A DNA stretch of 64,000 nucleotides from Solimonas sp040066175 (lineage in GTDB: Bacteria; Pseudomonadota; Gammaproteobacteria; Nevskiales; Nevskiaceae): contig NZ_JBEAAM010000017.1 of the NCBI RefSeq assembly GCF_040066175.1, positions 1 to 64,000 of the forward strand, in the 5' to 3' direction. Below the pieces are notes generated by a model that did no database searches, was not told the DNA's origin, and worked only from the letters and a program-made list of their open reading frames with translations. Shown here piece after piece: positions 8,391-16,565 of the stretch. The position numbers were made by a program, and so were the translations under genes. Within the stretch, counting starts at the first letter, position 1. Every line of letters starts with the position of its first letter.

Positions 8391-8933
8391 ATGCTGCGTT
8401 CGTTGAGGCCGTTTTTCGTTGCGCTGTTCCTGCTGCCGCTCGCCGCGCTGGCGCAGGACAACGTCTCCAGGGGCACCATCGGCGAGATGGGCTACGGCAA
8501 GTTCGTCCTCAAGGAAGGCGGCGGCCTCGAACGCCTCTACCTGGTCGGCAAGAAGGACACGAACTATGAACCGGACGACTGGCGCCCGGGCGAGGGCGAC
8601 CAGGTGCAGGTCACGTTCTTCGAGAAGAAGGGCAAGCTGGTGGCGTCCAGCGTCAAGCTGGTCAAGCTCGGCCCCAACAGCGTGGACCCGAAGCAGATGG
8701 TCAGCCCGATGCGGGTCAAGGTCGTCGAGAGCGGCAAGAGCGGCGTCATCGCCACGCTCAAGGGCAGTTCGAAGAAGGCGCGCTTCGTCTATGCGCGCAA
8801 GCGCACGGAGTTCGATCCGGTCGGCTGGGTGCCCCAGGTCGGCGAGGAGGTCGAGGTCGAGTTCGAGGTCGAGCCGAGCACGTTCAAGTACGACATGTCC
8901 TACGTGCTGCTCAAGATCAAGCGCATCCGCTGA
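8391..8933 (+). CDS. Secreted protein with two tandem OB-like repeats
   Basis: A 180-residue periplasmic or exported protein of unknown function. A good signal peptide (MLRSLRPFFVALFLLPLAAL then AQ) is cleaved near residue 22. The mature part is an internal duplication: a first unit of about 65 residues containing YEPDDWRPGEGDQVQVTF, and a second containing FDPVGWVPQVGEEVEVEF. Each is a five-strand-like pattern that would suit a small OB or SH3-like barrel. AAAGGAG at 8377-8383 gives a strong ribosome-binding site, and the gap to the ketosynthase is 14 bases, so it is probably the last gene of the aryl-polyene operon. A role in that pathway is only inferred from position. Confidence 0.6.
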   Translation: MLRSLRPFFVALFLLPLAALAQDNVSRGTIGEMGYGKFVLKEGGGLERLYLVGKKDTNYEPDDWRPGEGDQVQVTFFEKKGKLVASSVKLVKLGPNSVDPKQMVSPMRVKVVESGKSGVIATLKGSSKKARFVYARKRTEFDPVGWVPQVGEEVEVEFEVEPSTFKYDMSYVLLKIKRIR

Positions 8934-9044
8934 GCCTGCCGCGGAGGCGGTCCCCGGCGCGTGCGCAGCCTGGGGGAATACACCCATGCGGCCGCGCGCG
9001 CGCCGCGGGCATAGTGCCGCGGCCGTCACACGACCGGAATCACG

Positions 9045-10544
9045 ATGACCGAGAAAACCTGGGCCGGGCATCCGCGTGGCCTCGCCACGCTGTTCATGAC
9101 CGAGTTCTTCGAGCGCTTCACCTATTACGGAATGCGCGCGCTGCTGATCCTGTTCCTGACGGCGGCAGTGACGGCGGAGAACGCCGGCTTCGGCATCCCG
9201 CGCGAGTCGGCCGGCGCGATCTACGGCCTGTACACCGGCGCGGTCTATCTGTTCTCGCTGCCCGGCGGCTGGATCGCCGACCGACTGATCGGCCAGCGCA
9301 AGGCGGTGTTCTGGGGCGGTGTGCTGATCATGCTCGGCAATTTCACGCTGGCGATCCCGGCCAGTCCGCCCGTTTTCTACCTGGGTCTGGCGATCATCGT
9401 CGTCGGTGTCGGCCTGCTCAAGCCGAACATCTCGGCGATCGTCGGTGAACTGTACAAGGGCCAGCCGGGCGCGCGCCGCGACGCCGGGTTCTCGATCTTC
9501 TACATGGGCATCAACCTCGGTGCGTTCATTGCGCCGCTGATCGCCGGCACCATCGGCGAGGCCTGGTCGTGGCGCGGCGGCTTCTTCTGCGCCGGCCTGT
9601 TCATGGGCATCGGCCTGCTCCAGTACAAGCTCACCGAGAACTATCTGGGCGATGCCGGCCTGCATCCGCACGCCGCGGACGAGGCCGAGCGCGCGAAGGG
9701 CTGGAAGCTGCTCGCCGGTGCATCTGCCGCGGTGATCGCGCTGGTGCTGCTGCTGTTCACCGGCGTGATTCCGGTCGGTGTGACCCAGCTCGCGCAGCTG
9801 GTCGGCAGCGGCATGGTCGCACTCGCCTTCGTGTTCTTCGGTTACGTGCTGTTCTTCGCCGACATCACGCGCGAGGAGCGCGGCCGCGTCGCGGTGATCG
9901 CGATCTTCTTCCTGTGCGCGGCGCTGTTCTGGGCCGGCTTCGAGCAGGCGGCGACCACCTTCAACCTGTTCGCGCTCGACTACACCGACCGCTCGCTGCT
10001 GGGCGGCTGGTTCCCGGACGGCGTGCATCCGGCGTCCTGGTATCAGTCGATCAACCCGCTGGTGATCATCCTGCTGTCGCCATTCTTCGCCTGGCTGTGG
10101 GTGACGCTGGGCCGGCGCAACCTCGATCCGTCGGCGCCGGCCAAGTTCGGTCTGGGGCTGGTGCAGCTCGGCCTGGGCTTCGTCGTCATCATGGGGGCCG
10201 CGGAGCTGATCCTGTCGAGCGGCGGCAAGGTCGCGCCGACCTGGCTGCTGCTGACCTATCTGCTGCACACCACTGGCGAGCTGTGCCTGTCGCCGGTGGG
10301 GCTGTCCAACGTCACCAAGCTGTCGCCGCCGCGCTACGTCGGCCAGATGATGGGCACCTGGTTCCTCGGCGCCGCCGTCGGCAATCTCGCCGCCGGACTG
10401 ATCGGTGGCCACGTCGGCTCCGGCAGCGTCGAGGACATGCCGGGCCAGTTCCTGCAGATGGCGCTGATCGGCGGCGGTGCAGGTATCGCGATGCTGCTGT
10501 TCAGCGGCATGATCAAGAAGCTGATGGGTTCCGCGGCGCAGTGA
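9045..10544 (+). CDS. POT-family proton-dependent oligopeptide transporter
   Basis: A 499-residue MFS transporter of the POT/PTR2 family. The defining N-terminal motif is present as EFFERFTYYGMRALL (Glu20, Glu23, Arg24, Phe25, Tyr27, Tyr28), the proton-coupling ExxER site. About 14 hydrophobic segments follow, and a second conserved region reads LLLTYLLHTTGELCLSP, with the family Glu in TGE. The protein should import di- and tripeptides with protons. A peptidase lipoprotein gene follows only 28 bases downstream, so a peptide-scavenging pair is likely. The 110-base gap upstream separates it from the aryl-polyene operon. Confidence 0.9.
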   Translation: MTEKTWAGHPRGLATLFMTEFFERFTYYGMRALLILFLTAAVTAENAGFGIPRESAGAIYGLYTGAVYLFSLPGGWIADRLIGQRKAVFWGGVLIMLGNFTLAIPASPPVFYLGLAIIVVGVGLLKPNISAIVGELYKGQPGARRDAGFSIFYMGINLGAFIAPLIAGTIGEAWSWRGGFFCAGLFMGIGLLQYKLTENYLGDAGLHPHAADEAERAKGWKLLAGASAAVIALVLLLFTGVIPVGVTQLAQLVGSGMVALAFVFFGYVLFFADITREERGRVAVIAIFFLCAALFWAGFEQAATTFNLFALDYTDRSLLGGWFPDGVHPASWYQSINPLVIILLSPFFAWLWVTLGRRNLDPSAPAKFGLGLVQLGLGFVVIMGAAELILSSGGKVAPTWLLLTYLLHTTGELCLSPVGLSNVTKLSPPRYVGQMMGTWFLGAAVGNLAAGLIGGHVGSGSVEDMPGQFLQMALIGGGAGIAMLLFSGMIKKLMGSAAQ

Positions 10545-10572
10545 CGCGCCACGACACGAAGAGGACATGGAC

Positions 10573-12504
10573 ATGCGCAAGACCCTGACCGGCGCCGCCG
10601 CTGCGGCGCTGCTGCTGAGTGCCTGCGGCAAGAAGGAGGCGCCGGCCGTGCCCGTCGCCACGCCGGCGCCGCCGACCGCCGCCGAGGCCGACGCCTTCAT
10701 CGCCGGCGTCAACGACGACTACCGCAGGCTGCTGCCGTACCTGAACGCGGCGCAATGGGCGCAGGCGACCTACATCACCGATGACACGCAGATGATCGCG
10801 TCGCGCGCCAACGAGGAGTGGCTGGAGTACCTGAGCCGCAAGGTGCAGGAGTCCAAGCGCTTCAATGGCGTCGAGGCGGCGCCCGACACCGAGCGCGGCA
10901 TGCTGCTGCTCAAGCTGTCGACCGCCAATCCCGCGCCCAGCGATCCGGCCAAGCGCGCCGAGCTGGCGAAGATCCTGTCGAAGATGGAGGCCAACTACGG
11001 TTCCGGCAAGTGGTGCAAGACCGAGGGCCAGTGTCTGAGCCTGCCGGAGATCGAGAAGATCATCAACGATCCGGGCGCGAGCCCCGAGGCGCGCGCGCAG
11101 GCCTGGGCCGGCTGGCACGCGACGTCCAGGCCGATCCGCGCCGACTACCAGCGCTTCGTCGAACTCGGCAACGAGGGCGCCCGCGAGCTCGGCTTCGCCA
11201 ATCTCGGCGAGATGTGGCGCGCCGGCTACGACATGTCGCCGGTCGAGTTCGACGCCGAGGTCGAGCGCCTGTGGACGCAGGTCAAGCCACTCTACGATGC
11301 GCTGCATTGCCATGTGCGCGCCAAGCTCAACGCCCAGTTCGGCGACGCGGTCGTGTCCAAGGACGGCCTGATCCCGGCGCATCTGCTCGGCAATATGTGG
11401 GCGCAGCAGTGGAGCAACATCTACCCGTTGGTCGAACCGTACAAGGGCGTGGGTTCGCTCGACGTCACTGCCGCGCTCAAGGAACGCCGCGACGCCGAGT
11501 ACAAGAAGCGCGTCGCCGAGTTCAAGGGCAAGCCGACCGCGCTCGATCTGGCGGAGATCGAGCACCAGGCGGACGCGGCGATGGCGGTCAACATGACCCG
11601 GATCGCCGAGGACTTCTATACCTCACTGGGCTTCCCCAGGCTGCCGGACTCGTTCTGGGACAAGTCGATGCTGGTCAAGCCGCGCGACCGCGAGGTGGTC
11701 TGCCACGCCAGCGCCTGGGACATGAACATGCAGGGCGACGTGCGCATCAAGCAGTGCATCGAGCCGGACGAGGACCAGCTGACGACGATCCACCACGAGC
11801 TGGGCCACATCTTCTACGACCTGATGTACAACCCGCTGCCGCCGCTGTTCCAGAACGCTGCACACGACGGCTTCCACGAGGCGATCGGCGACACCATCAC
11901 GCTGTCGCTGACGCCGGCGCATCTGCACAAGATCGGCCTGGTGCCGGCGCAGAAGCCCGACCCGAAGGCGGTGATCAACGCGCAGATGAAGTGGGCACTC
12001 GACAAGATCGTGTTCCTGCCCTGGGGCAAGCTGGTCGATCAGTGGCGCTGGAAGGTGTTCTCCGGCGAGATCAAGCCGCAGGACTACAACGCCGGCTGGT
12101 GGCAGCTGCGCGAGCAGTACCAGGGCGTGAGCCCGCCGCTGGCGCGCACCGAGGATGACTTCGATCCGGGCGCGAAATACCACATCCCCGGCAACACGCC
12201 GTACACGCGCTACTTCCTCGCCTTCATCCTGCAGTTCCAGTTCCAGAAGGCGCTGTGTGATGCGGCCGGCTTCGAAGGGCCGCTGCACGAGTGCGACATC
12301 TACGGCAACGCCGAGGCCGGCAAGCGCTTCATGGACATGCTCGCGCAGGGCGCCAGCCGGCCGTGGCAGGAGACCCTGGAGAAGCTCACCGGTACGCGCG
12401 AGATGGACGGCAGCGCGCTGATCGAGTACTTCGCGCCGCTGATGGATTATCTGGCCGAGCAGAACAAGGGCCTGTCCTGCGGCTGGGCGGGCGAAAAGGC
12501 CTGA
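10573..12504 (+). CDS. M2-family zinc dipeptidyl carboxypeptidase (ACE-like) lipoprotein
   Basis: A 643-residue homologue of angiotensin-converting enzyme. A short signal sequence ends in a lipobox (LLLSACGKKE), so the enzyme is probably lipid-anchored and periplasmic. The zinc site is His408-Glu409-x-x-His412 in IHHELGHIFYD, with the third ligand Glu436 in FHEAIGDT. ATG 10573 is preferred to ATG 10567 because GAAGAGG at 10558-10564 is then eight bases away. The enzyme removes C-terminal dipeptides; with the POT transporter directly upstream it would supply dipeptides for uptake. After the stop is a strong hairpin that probably ends the transcript. Confidence 0.92.
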   Translation: MRKTLTGAAAAALLLSACGKKEAPAVPVATPAPPTAAEADAFIAGVNDDYRRLLPYLNAAQWAQATYITDDTQMIASRANEEWLEYLSRKVQESKRFNGVEAAPDTERGMLLLKLSTANPAPSDPAKRAELAKILSKMEANYGSGKWCKTEGQCLSLPEIEKIINDPGASPEARAQAWAGWHATSRPIRADYQRFVELGNEGARELGFANLGEMWRAGYDMSPVEFDAEVERLWTQVKPLYDALHCHVRAKLNAQFGDAVVSKDGLIPAHLLGNMWAQQWSNIYPLVEPYKGVGSLDVTAALKERRDAEYKKRVAEFKGKPTALDLAEIEHQADAAMAVNMTRIAEDFYTSLGFPRLPDSFWDKSMLVKPRDREVVCHASAWDMNMQGDVRIKQCIEPDEDQLTTIHHELGHIFYDLMYNPLPPLFQNAAHDGFHEAIGDTITLSLTPAHLHKIGLVPAQKPDPKAVINAQMKWALDKIVFLPWGKLVDQWRWKVFSGEIKPQDYNAGWWQLREQYQGVSPPLARTEDDFDPGAKYHIPGNTPYTRYFLAFILQFQFQKALCDAAGFEGPLHECDIYGNAEAGKRFMDMLAQGASRPWQETLEKLTGTREMDGSALIEYFAPLMDYLAEQNKGLSCGWAGEKA

Positions 12505-12517
12505 TCCTGCGCCGTGC

Positions 12518-12556
12518 GCCGAGACGGGCGGTGACAATGGCACCGCCCGTCTCGGC
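12518..12556. terminator. Strong 16-bp hairpin after the peptidase gene
   Basis: A perfect 16-base stem (left arm 12518-12533, right arm 12541-12556) closes a 7-base ACAATGG loop. It lies 14 bases after the M2 peptidase stop. There is no T-run after it, so it is either a rho-assisted terminator or a 3-prime-end stabiliser. It separates the peptidase transcript from the following regulator gene. Confidence 0.7.
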
Positions 12557-12647
12557 GGCGTTCGGCGCATGAGAATGCGGTGCGTTTGCCGCGCCGCAGC
12601 GTATCCCATTCGTCAGGCGCCTGTGGCCTAATATCTCCCCCGGGTAT

Positions 12648-12675
12648 CCACGATGGGCGGGTGAGGGCATCGTGG
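12648..12675 (+). promoter_or_regulatory. Leader hairpin ahead of the receiver-EAL gene
   Basis: Perfect 8-base arms CCACGATG (12648-12655) and CATCGTGG (12668-12675) close a G-rich 12-base loop. The hairpin ends 22 bases before the start codon of the EAL protein. TAATAT at 12629-12634 upstream could be the -10 box, which would put the hairpin in the mRNA leader. Its role is unknown; it lacks the conserved residues of a GEMM cyclic-di-GMP riboswitch. Confidence 0.35.
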
Positions 12676-12697
12676 CGGCACCCACCGGATCGGACGG

Positions 12698-13993
12698 ATG
12701 AACAGCCCCGCGGCACAGACCCTTGGCGACGACCCCGGCGTACTGCCCCGTGCCGTGCTCGAACGCGTGCGCCAGGCGCTGGTGATCGACGATGACGACT
12801 TCGTCTGCAAGGTGGTCGCCGGCCAGCTGCGCAGCCTGGGCATCGAAAGGGTATCCACGTCGTCGGGCGGCCCCGACACGGTGCGTCTGCTCAACGAGGG
12901 CGGGCCCTTCGATCTGATCGTGTCCGACCTGTGCATGCCCAAGTTCGACGGCATCCAGCTGATGCGGCTGGTGGCGGCGCGCCAGAGCAGCGCGGCGGTG
13001 CTGTACATCAGCTCGTCGGGGCACAAGCTGCTCGCGGCGGCGCGCGATCTCGCCGCCGAGCGCGGGCTGCGCGTGCTGCCGGTGCAGCAGAAGCCGGTCG
13101 AGCGTGAGCGTCTGCGCGATGCCTTGCTCGAACTCGGCCGCGAGGCCCGCGCTCCGGCCGCGCGCCGCAACGGCGTCGCGGCCGAACCGAGCGTGGCCGA
13201 GCTGCGGCAGGCGATCGCCGACTACGAGATCCAGGTGTTCGTGCAGCCGCAGATCGACGCGCGCAGCGGCGAGCTGCACGGCGTCGAGGCGCTGGCGCGC
13301 TGGATCAGCGTGCAGCACGGCCCGGTGTCCCCGGAGTACTTCGTCGCCCTCGCCGAGCAGCACGATCTGATCGACGAACTGACCGAGGTCGTGCTGAAGA
13401 AGTCGCTGTTCGCCTGCGCGAAATGGGCCGGCGCCGGTCTGGATACGCACATCTCGGTCAACGCCCCGGTGGCGTCGATGTCGAACCTCGTGCTGCCCGA
13501 CACCATCGTCGCGCAGCTGGAGCGGCTTGACCTGCGGCCGGACCAGCTGTCCATGGAAATCACCGAAACCGGTTTCCTGCGCGATCCGCAGAAGGCGCTG
13601 GACGTGCTCACGCGCCTGCGCCTGCGCGGCATCGGCCTGGCGATCGACGACTTCGGCTGCGGCCATTCGACCTTCCAGCAGCTGCGGCGCATGCCATTCA
13701 ACGAACTCAAGGTCGATCGCTCCTTCGTCCTCGGCATGTTCACCGAGCGCGACGCGCGCAGCATCCTGCGCTCCAGCCTGGAACTGGCGCGCGAGCTGGA
13801 GCTGTACGCGGTCGCCGAGGGCGTCGAGACCAGCGCCCACGCGGCGGCGCTGGCGCAGATGGGCTGCGAGATCCTGCAGGGCTACTTCCTGTCGCGCCCG
13901 TTCCCGGCCGACCAGCTGCCGGCCTGGTGGCGGCAGAACGGCGCGCGCCTGCGCGCACTGGCACTGCGCGGCTGGGCCGAGGAGAACGGCTGA
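12698..13993 (+). CDS. Response regulator with EAL cyclic-di-GMP phosphodiesterase domain
   Basis: A 431-residue two-domain signalling protein. The receiver domain (about residues 25-145) has the acidic pocket IDDDD at 30-34, phospho-acceptor Asp77 in VSDLCMP and the conserved Lys132. The EAL domain (about 168-420) keeps the signature GVEALARW (Glu197-Ala-Leu), the metal-binding IDDFGCG, LKVDRSF and EGVET, so active hydrolysis of cyclic-di-GMP to pGpG is expected. No histidine kinase lies beside it, making it an orphan regulator that must be phosphorylated by a kinase elsewhere. It is monocistronic: a hairpin lies upstream, and the next genes face the other way. Confidence 0.9.
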   Translation: MNSPAAQTLGDDPGVLPRAVLERVRQALVIDDDDFVCKVVAGQLRSLGIERVSTSSGGPDTVRLLNEGGPFDLIVSDLCMPKFDGIQLMRLVAARQSSAAVLYISSSGHKLLAAARDLAAERGLRVLPVQQKPVERERLRDALLELGREARAPAARRNGVAAEPSVAELRQAIADYEIQVFVQPQIDARSGELHGVEALARWISVQHGPVSPEYFVALAEQHDLIDELTEVVLKKSLFACAKWAGAGLDTHISVNAPVASMSNLVLPDTIVAQLERLDLRPDQLSMEITETGFLRDPQKALDVLTRLRLRGIGLAIDDFGCGHSTFQQLRRMPFNELKVDRSFVLGMFTERDARSILRSSLELARELELYAVAEGVETSAHAAALAQMGCEILQGYFLSRPFPADQLPAWWRQNGARLRALALRGWAEENG

Positions 13994-14025
13994 CGCGCGC
14001 AGCGCGTCGATCGTCGCCGTTCGCG

Positions 14026-14637
14026 CTATTTCTGCTTCCAGGCGCCGGTCGCGTCCTGATACCACCAGCCCGGCTGCGCCTTGGCGATCCAGCGTGCCGC
14101 GAACACCTCGCGGATCTGCGCCTCCCATTGCGGCTGGCCGTTGGCGCTGGCGATCTCGCGGTACAGCGCGGCGCGGTCGCTGTTCTCGTTGGCGACGAGC
14201 GTGCGCACCGCGTTGCGGCTGGCCAGCGGCACGGCGGCCGGATCGCGCACGGTCACGTAGCCGTCCGCCGTCAGGCCGACCGTGCCGGCGTCCATCAGCG
14301 GCTTGAGTTCGCCGAAACGGCGTTCCATCAGCGTCTTCAGGCGCAGGATCTCGGGCGAGGAGATGTCGAGGTTCGGCTCGGCGGCCTGCGCAGCCGGGAC
14401 CAGCGCATCGAGCGTGCGCAGGGCGACGGCCTGCAGTGCACTGCCGAGCGAAGAACTCGGTTCCGGGGTCGCCGGCGCCGCCCCGGGTGGCGCCGGTTCG
14501 GCGCGCCCCCAGACGTCGTCGATGATGCGGTCGGCGGCCTTCTCGGCGGCGGCGGCCGGGAAATAGACGTTGATGGTCACGCAGGCGCCCAGCGCGGCGA
14601 AAACGGCGGCGAGCAGGCCGGTTCGGAACAGGGTCAT
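14026..14637 (-). CDS. ydbL: YdbL-family (DUF1318) lipoprotein
   Basis: A 203-residue lipoprotein. The signal peptide ends in LGACVTINVYFP, with Cys19 as the likely lipidated residue. The segment just after (VTINVYFPAAAAEKAADRI) is typical of DUF1318 proteins, followed by a Pro/Ala-rich linker (about 50-75) and the C-terminal YdbL domain ending WYQDATGAWKQK. In E. coli ydbH, ynbE and ydbL form an operon in which YdbH and the lipoprotein YnbE build a bridge for phospholipid transport to the outer membrane and YdbL assists. Here ydbL follows ydbH after 67 bases, with no separate ynbE between them; the N-terminal VTINVYFP strand may replace YnbE. The start is the ATG whose product has a signal peptide. 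Confidence 0.8.
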   Translation of the reverse strand: MTLFRTGLLAAVFAALGACVTINVYFPAAAAEKAADRIIDDVWGRAEPAPPGAAPATPEPSSSLGSALQAVALRTLDALVPAAQAAEPNLDISSPEILRLKTLMERRFGELKPLMDAGTVGLTADGYVTVRDPAAVPLASRNAVRTLVANENSDRAALYREIASANGQPQWEAQIREVFAARWIAKAQPGWWYQDATGAWKQK

Positions 14638-14704
14638 CGCGCACTCCGCTTCACGGAATCGGAGGGCCAGTATAGAGCCTGCCGACGTACCTTCCGTGAA
14701 CGGA

Positions 14705-16531
14705 TCAACGCAGTTCGCTGCTGACCTGTGCCGGACCGCTGCGGCCGATGCTGCGCAACTGCGCGAGGAACACCGGCCAGCTGACCTGCTTCGAGTAGCC
14801 GACGACGTCGATGCGCGGCAGGCTGCGGCCCTGCACGAGCACGTAGCCGTCTCCCTGCCGCGCCGGGCCGATGCCACTCATGCGGCAGATGCCGTTGTCG
14901 AGCACGCAGCGCCAGCCGATGCGCGCATAGGCGAAGTCGTCGAACAGGCTGAAGAAGCCGCGCGACAGCAGGCCGGTGGGACCGCCGCCGATCGACGAGA
15001 TGTTGTCGATCGCGCGCTGCGAGATGCGCCGCGGGCGGTCGTCGCGCGCCGACGAGTACAGCCGCGCATCCATCGCCACCGGTTCCCAGCCGATCAGGCG
15101 CAGGCCGTCGAAGTCGCCGTCGAGCCGGCCGGTGATGCGGCCGAAGTCGAAGGCGCCGGTCAGCAGCGCGAGGTCGAGCCGGCGCAGACGCACGTCGGCC
15201 TTCACGCGCGGCAGTACGCCGAAGGGCTCGATCACGCTGAGGTTGCGCACCTCGATGCGGCCGTCGAAGGCGGCGGCTTCGAGCACGCCGTCGATGTCGA
15301 GGCGGCGCTCGCGCAGCTTCAGGCCGGGCAGGCTGCCGGCGAGCGTGCCGGTGAACTCGGGCCAGCCGAGGCTGCGGCACAGCGCGCGCAGGTCGATCGG
15401 GCGCAGCCGCATGTCCACGTCGGCGCTCATCTGGTCGTCGCCGATGCGGTCCAGCGCGAAGCGGCTCACCTCCAGAGCGCCGTCGAGCACCGGCAGCTGT
15501 GCCGGCGCGATCAGCGCAAAGCCGCTGCCGGCCGCGATGAACGCCAGTCGCGTCGCGCCGATCGGGATGCGTCCGACACTGCCGCCGGCCCATTCCAGCT
15601 GCGACGGCCGGCCGGGCGTCTGATACTGCCAGTGCAGCGTGCCGCGCAGATTCTGCAGCGCGACCGCCGGACCCGGCGCGGCGACGCTGGCCGCAGCGAG
15701 TTCGAGGTCCGCGGTCAGCGGGGCACGATCGATGAGCGCCGCGCGCAGCGTCACCGACCCCGCCAGCTCCAGATCGTGCAGCGGCGTCGTTGCCAGCAGC
15801 GGCCGCAGATACAGACCGGCGGCGGCGGCCGTGTCCGGCAGCGCCAGCTCGAGTTCGACATGGTGCCGGGCCAGCGGCCGTTCCGCGTCGAATTCGGCCC
15901 GTGCCGTCAGCGTGCCGACGCCGGTCTGTTCGATGTCCAGGCGCTCCAGCCGGACGGCACCGCGTGCGGGCAGGACGACACGGCCGTCGATCCGCAGCGG
16001 GTGCGTGCCGAAATCGGCGAAGGCCGGCTCCACATACGCCTGCCCGCCGCCGGTCTGCATGCGCCAGTCGAGCATGCGCAGGCCACCGGCGGCGCTCGCG
16101 CTGCCCTGCAGCGCGACGCGCAGCCCCTCGGTGGCGATGCGCCCGTCGGCGCCGTTGTAATCGAGCGCGAGGTCGGCGTGGTGCAGATCGGCGCGCCAGT
16201 GTCCGGCGTCGCGCATCTGCACATCGAGCAGCGCGTCGAGCGTGCCGAGGTCGGCCACCGCGGCGCGCAGCGCGAGGCGGTCGCAGGCGAGCGCCGCCGC
16301 GCTGGGCAGGCGCGGACACTGCAGTCGCACATGCAGGGGCGCGGGGATCGCAGCGCGCGGTGTCCGCACCGTCGCCTCGACGATGGCGGCTCCGCCGGGT
16401 CGCCAGTCGACGCGCACGCCGGTCGCACTCCAGCCCGGCGCGTCGATCCGCTGCGCGCTCAGCTCGATGCGCTCGACCGCCGCAGCGCCGTTGCCTAGGC
16501 ACAGCAGAAGGATCGCCACGCAGGTTCGCAT
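14705..16531 (-). CDS. ydbH: YdbH-family AsmA-like intermembrane lipid transport protein
   Basis: A 608-residue exported protein, shorter than the roughly 880-residue E. coli YdbH. ATG 16531 gives a signal peptide (MRTCVAILLLCLGNGAAA). The remainder is a long run of short amphipathic beta-strands, as expected for the beta-taco groove of the AsmA/YdbH superfamily. The C-terminus carries the family pattern LLSRGFFSLFDDFAYARIGW, a Cys pair around VLDNGICRMSGIGP, and VGYSKQVSWPVFLAQL. Such proteins are thought to span the periplasm and let phospholipids slide to the outer membrane. The start lies 34 bases from the divergent patatin gene, so the promoters must overlap. The ydbL gene follows on the same strand. 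Confidence 0.8.
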   Translation of the reverse strand: MRTCVAILLLCLGNGAAAVERIELSAQRIDAPGWSATGVRVDWRPGGAAIVEATVRTPRAAIPAPLHVRLQCPRLPSAAALACDRLALRAAVADLGTLDALLDVQMRDAGHWRADLHHADLALDYNGADGRIATEGLRVALQGSASAAGGLRMLDWRMQTGGGQAYVEPAFADFGTHPLRIDGRVVLPARGAVRLERLDIEQTGVGTLTARAEFDAERPLARHHVELELALPDTAAAAGLYLRPLLATTPLHDLELAGSVTLRAALIDRAPLTADLELAAASVAAPGPAVALQNLRGTLHWQYQTPGRPSQLEWAGGSVGRIPIGATRLAFIAAGSGFALIAPAQLPVLDGALEVSRFALDRIGDDQMSADVDMRLRPIDLRALCRSLGWPEFTGTLAGSLPGLKLRERRLDIDGVLEAAAFDGRIEVRNLSVIEPFGVLPRVKADVRLRRLDLALLTGAFDFGRITGRLDGDFDGLRLIGWEPVAMDARLYSSARDDRPRRISQRAIDNISSIGGGPTGLLSRGFFSLFDDFAYARIGWRCVLDNGICRMSGIGPARQGDGYVLVQGRSLPRIDVVGYSKQVSWPVFLAQLRSIGRSGPAQVSSELR

Positions 16532-16565
16532 GGCGACATGATGGCAGCTAGACTCGGCACTCAGC

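Noticed and set aside
12648..12675. GEMM cyclic-di-GMP riboswitch before the EAL gene
   Set aside because: The hairpin has no tetraloop-receptor pair or conserved core of that riboswitch class.
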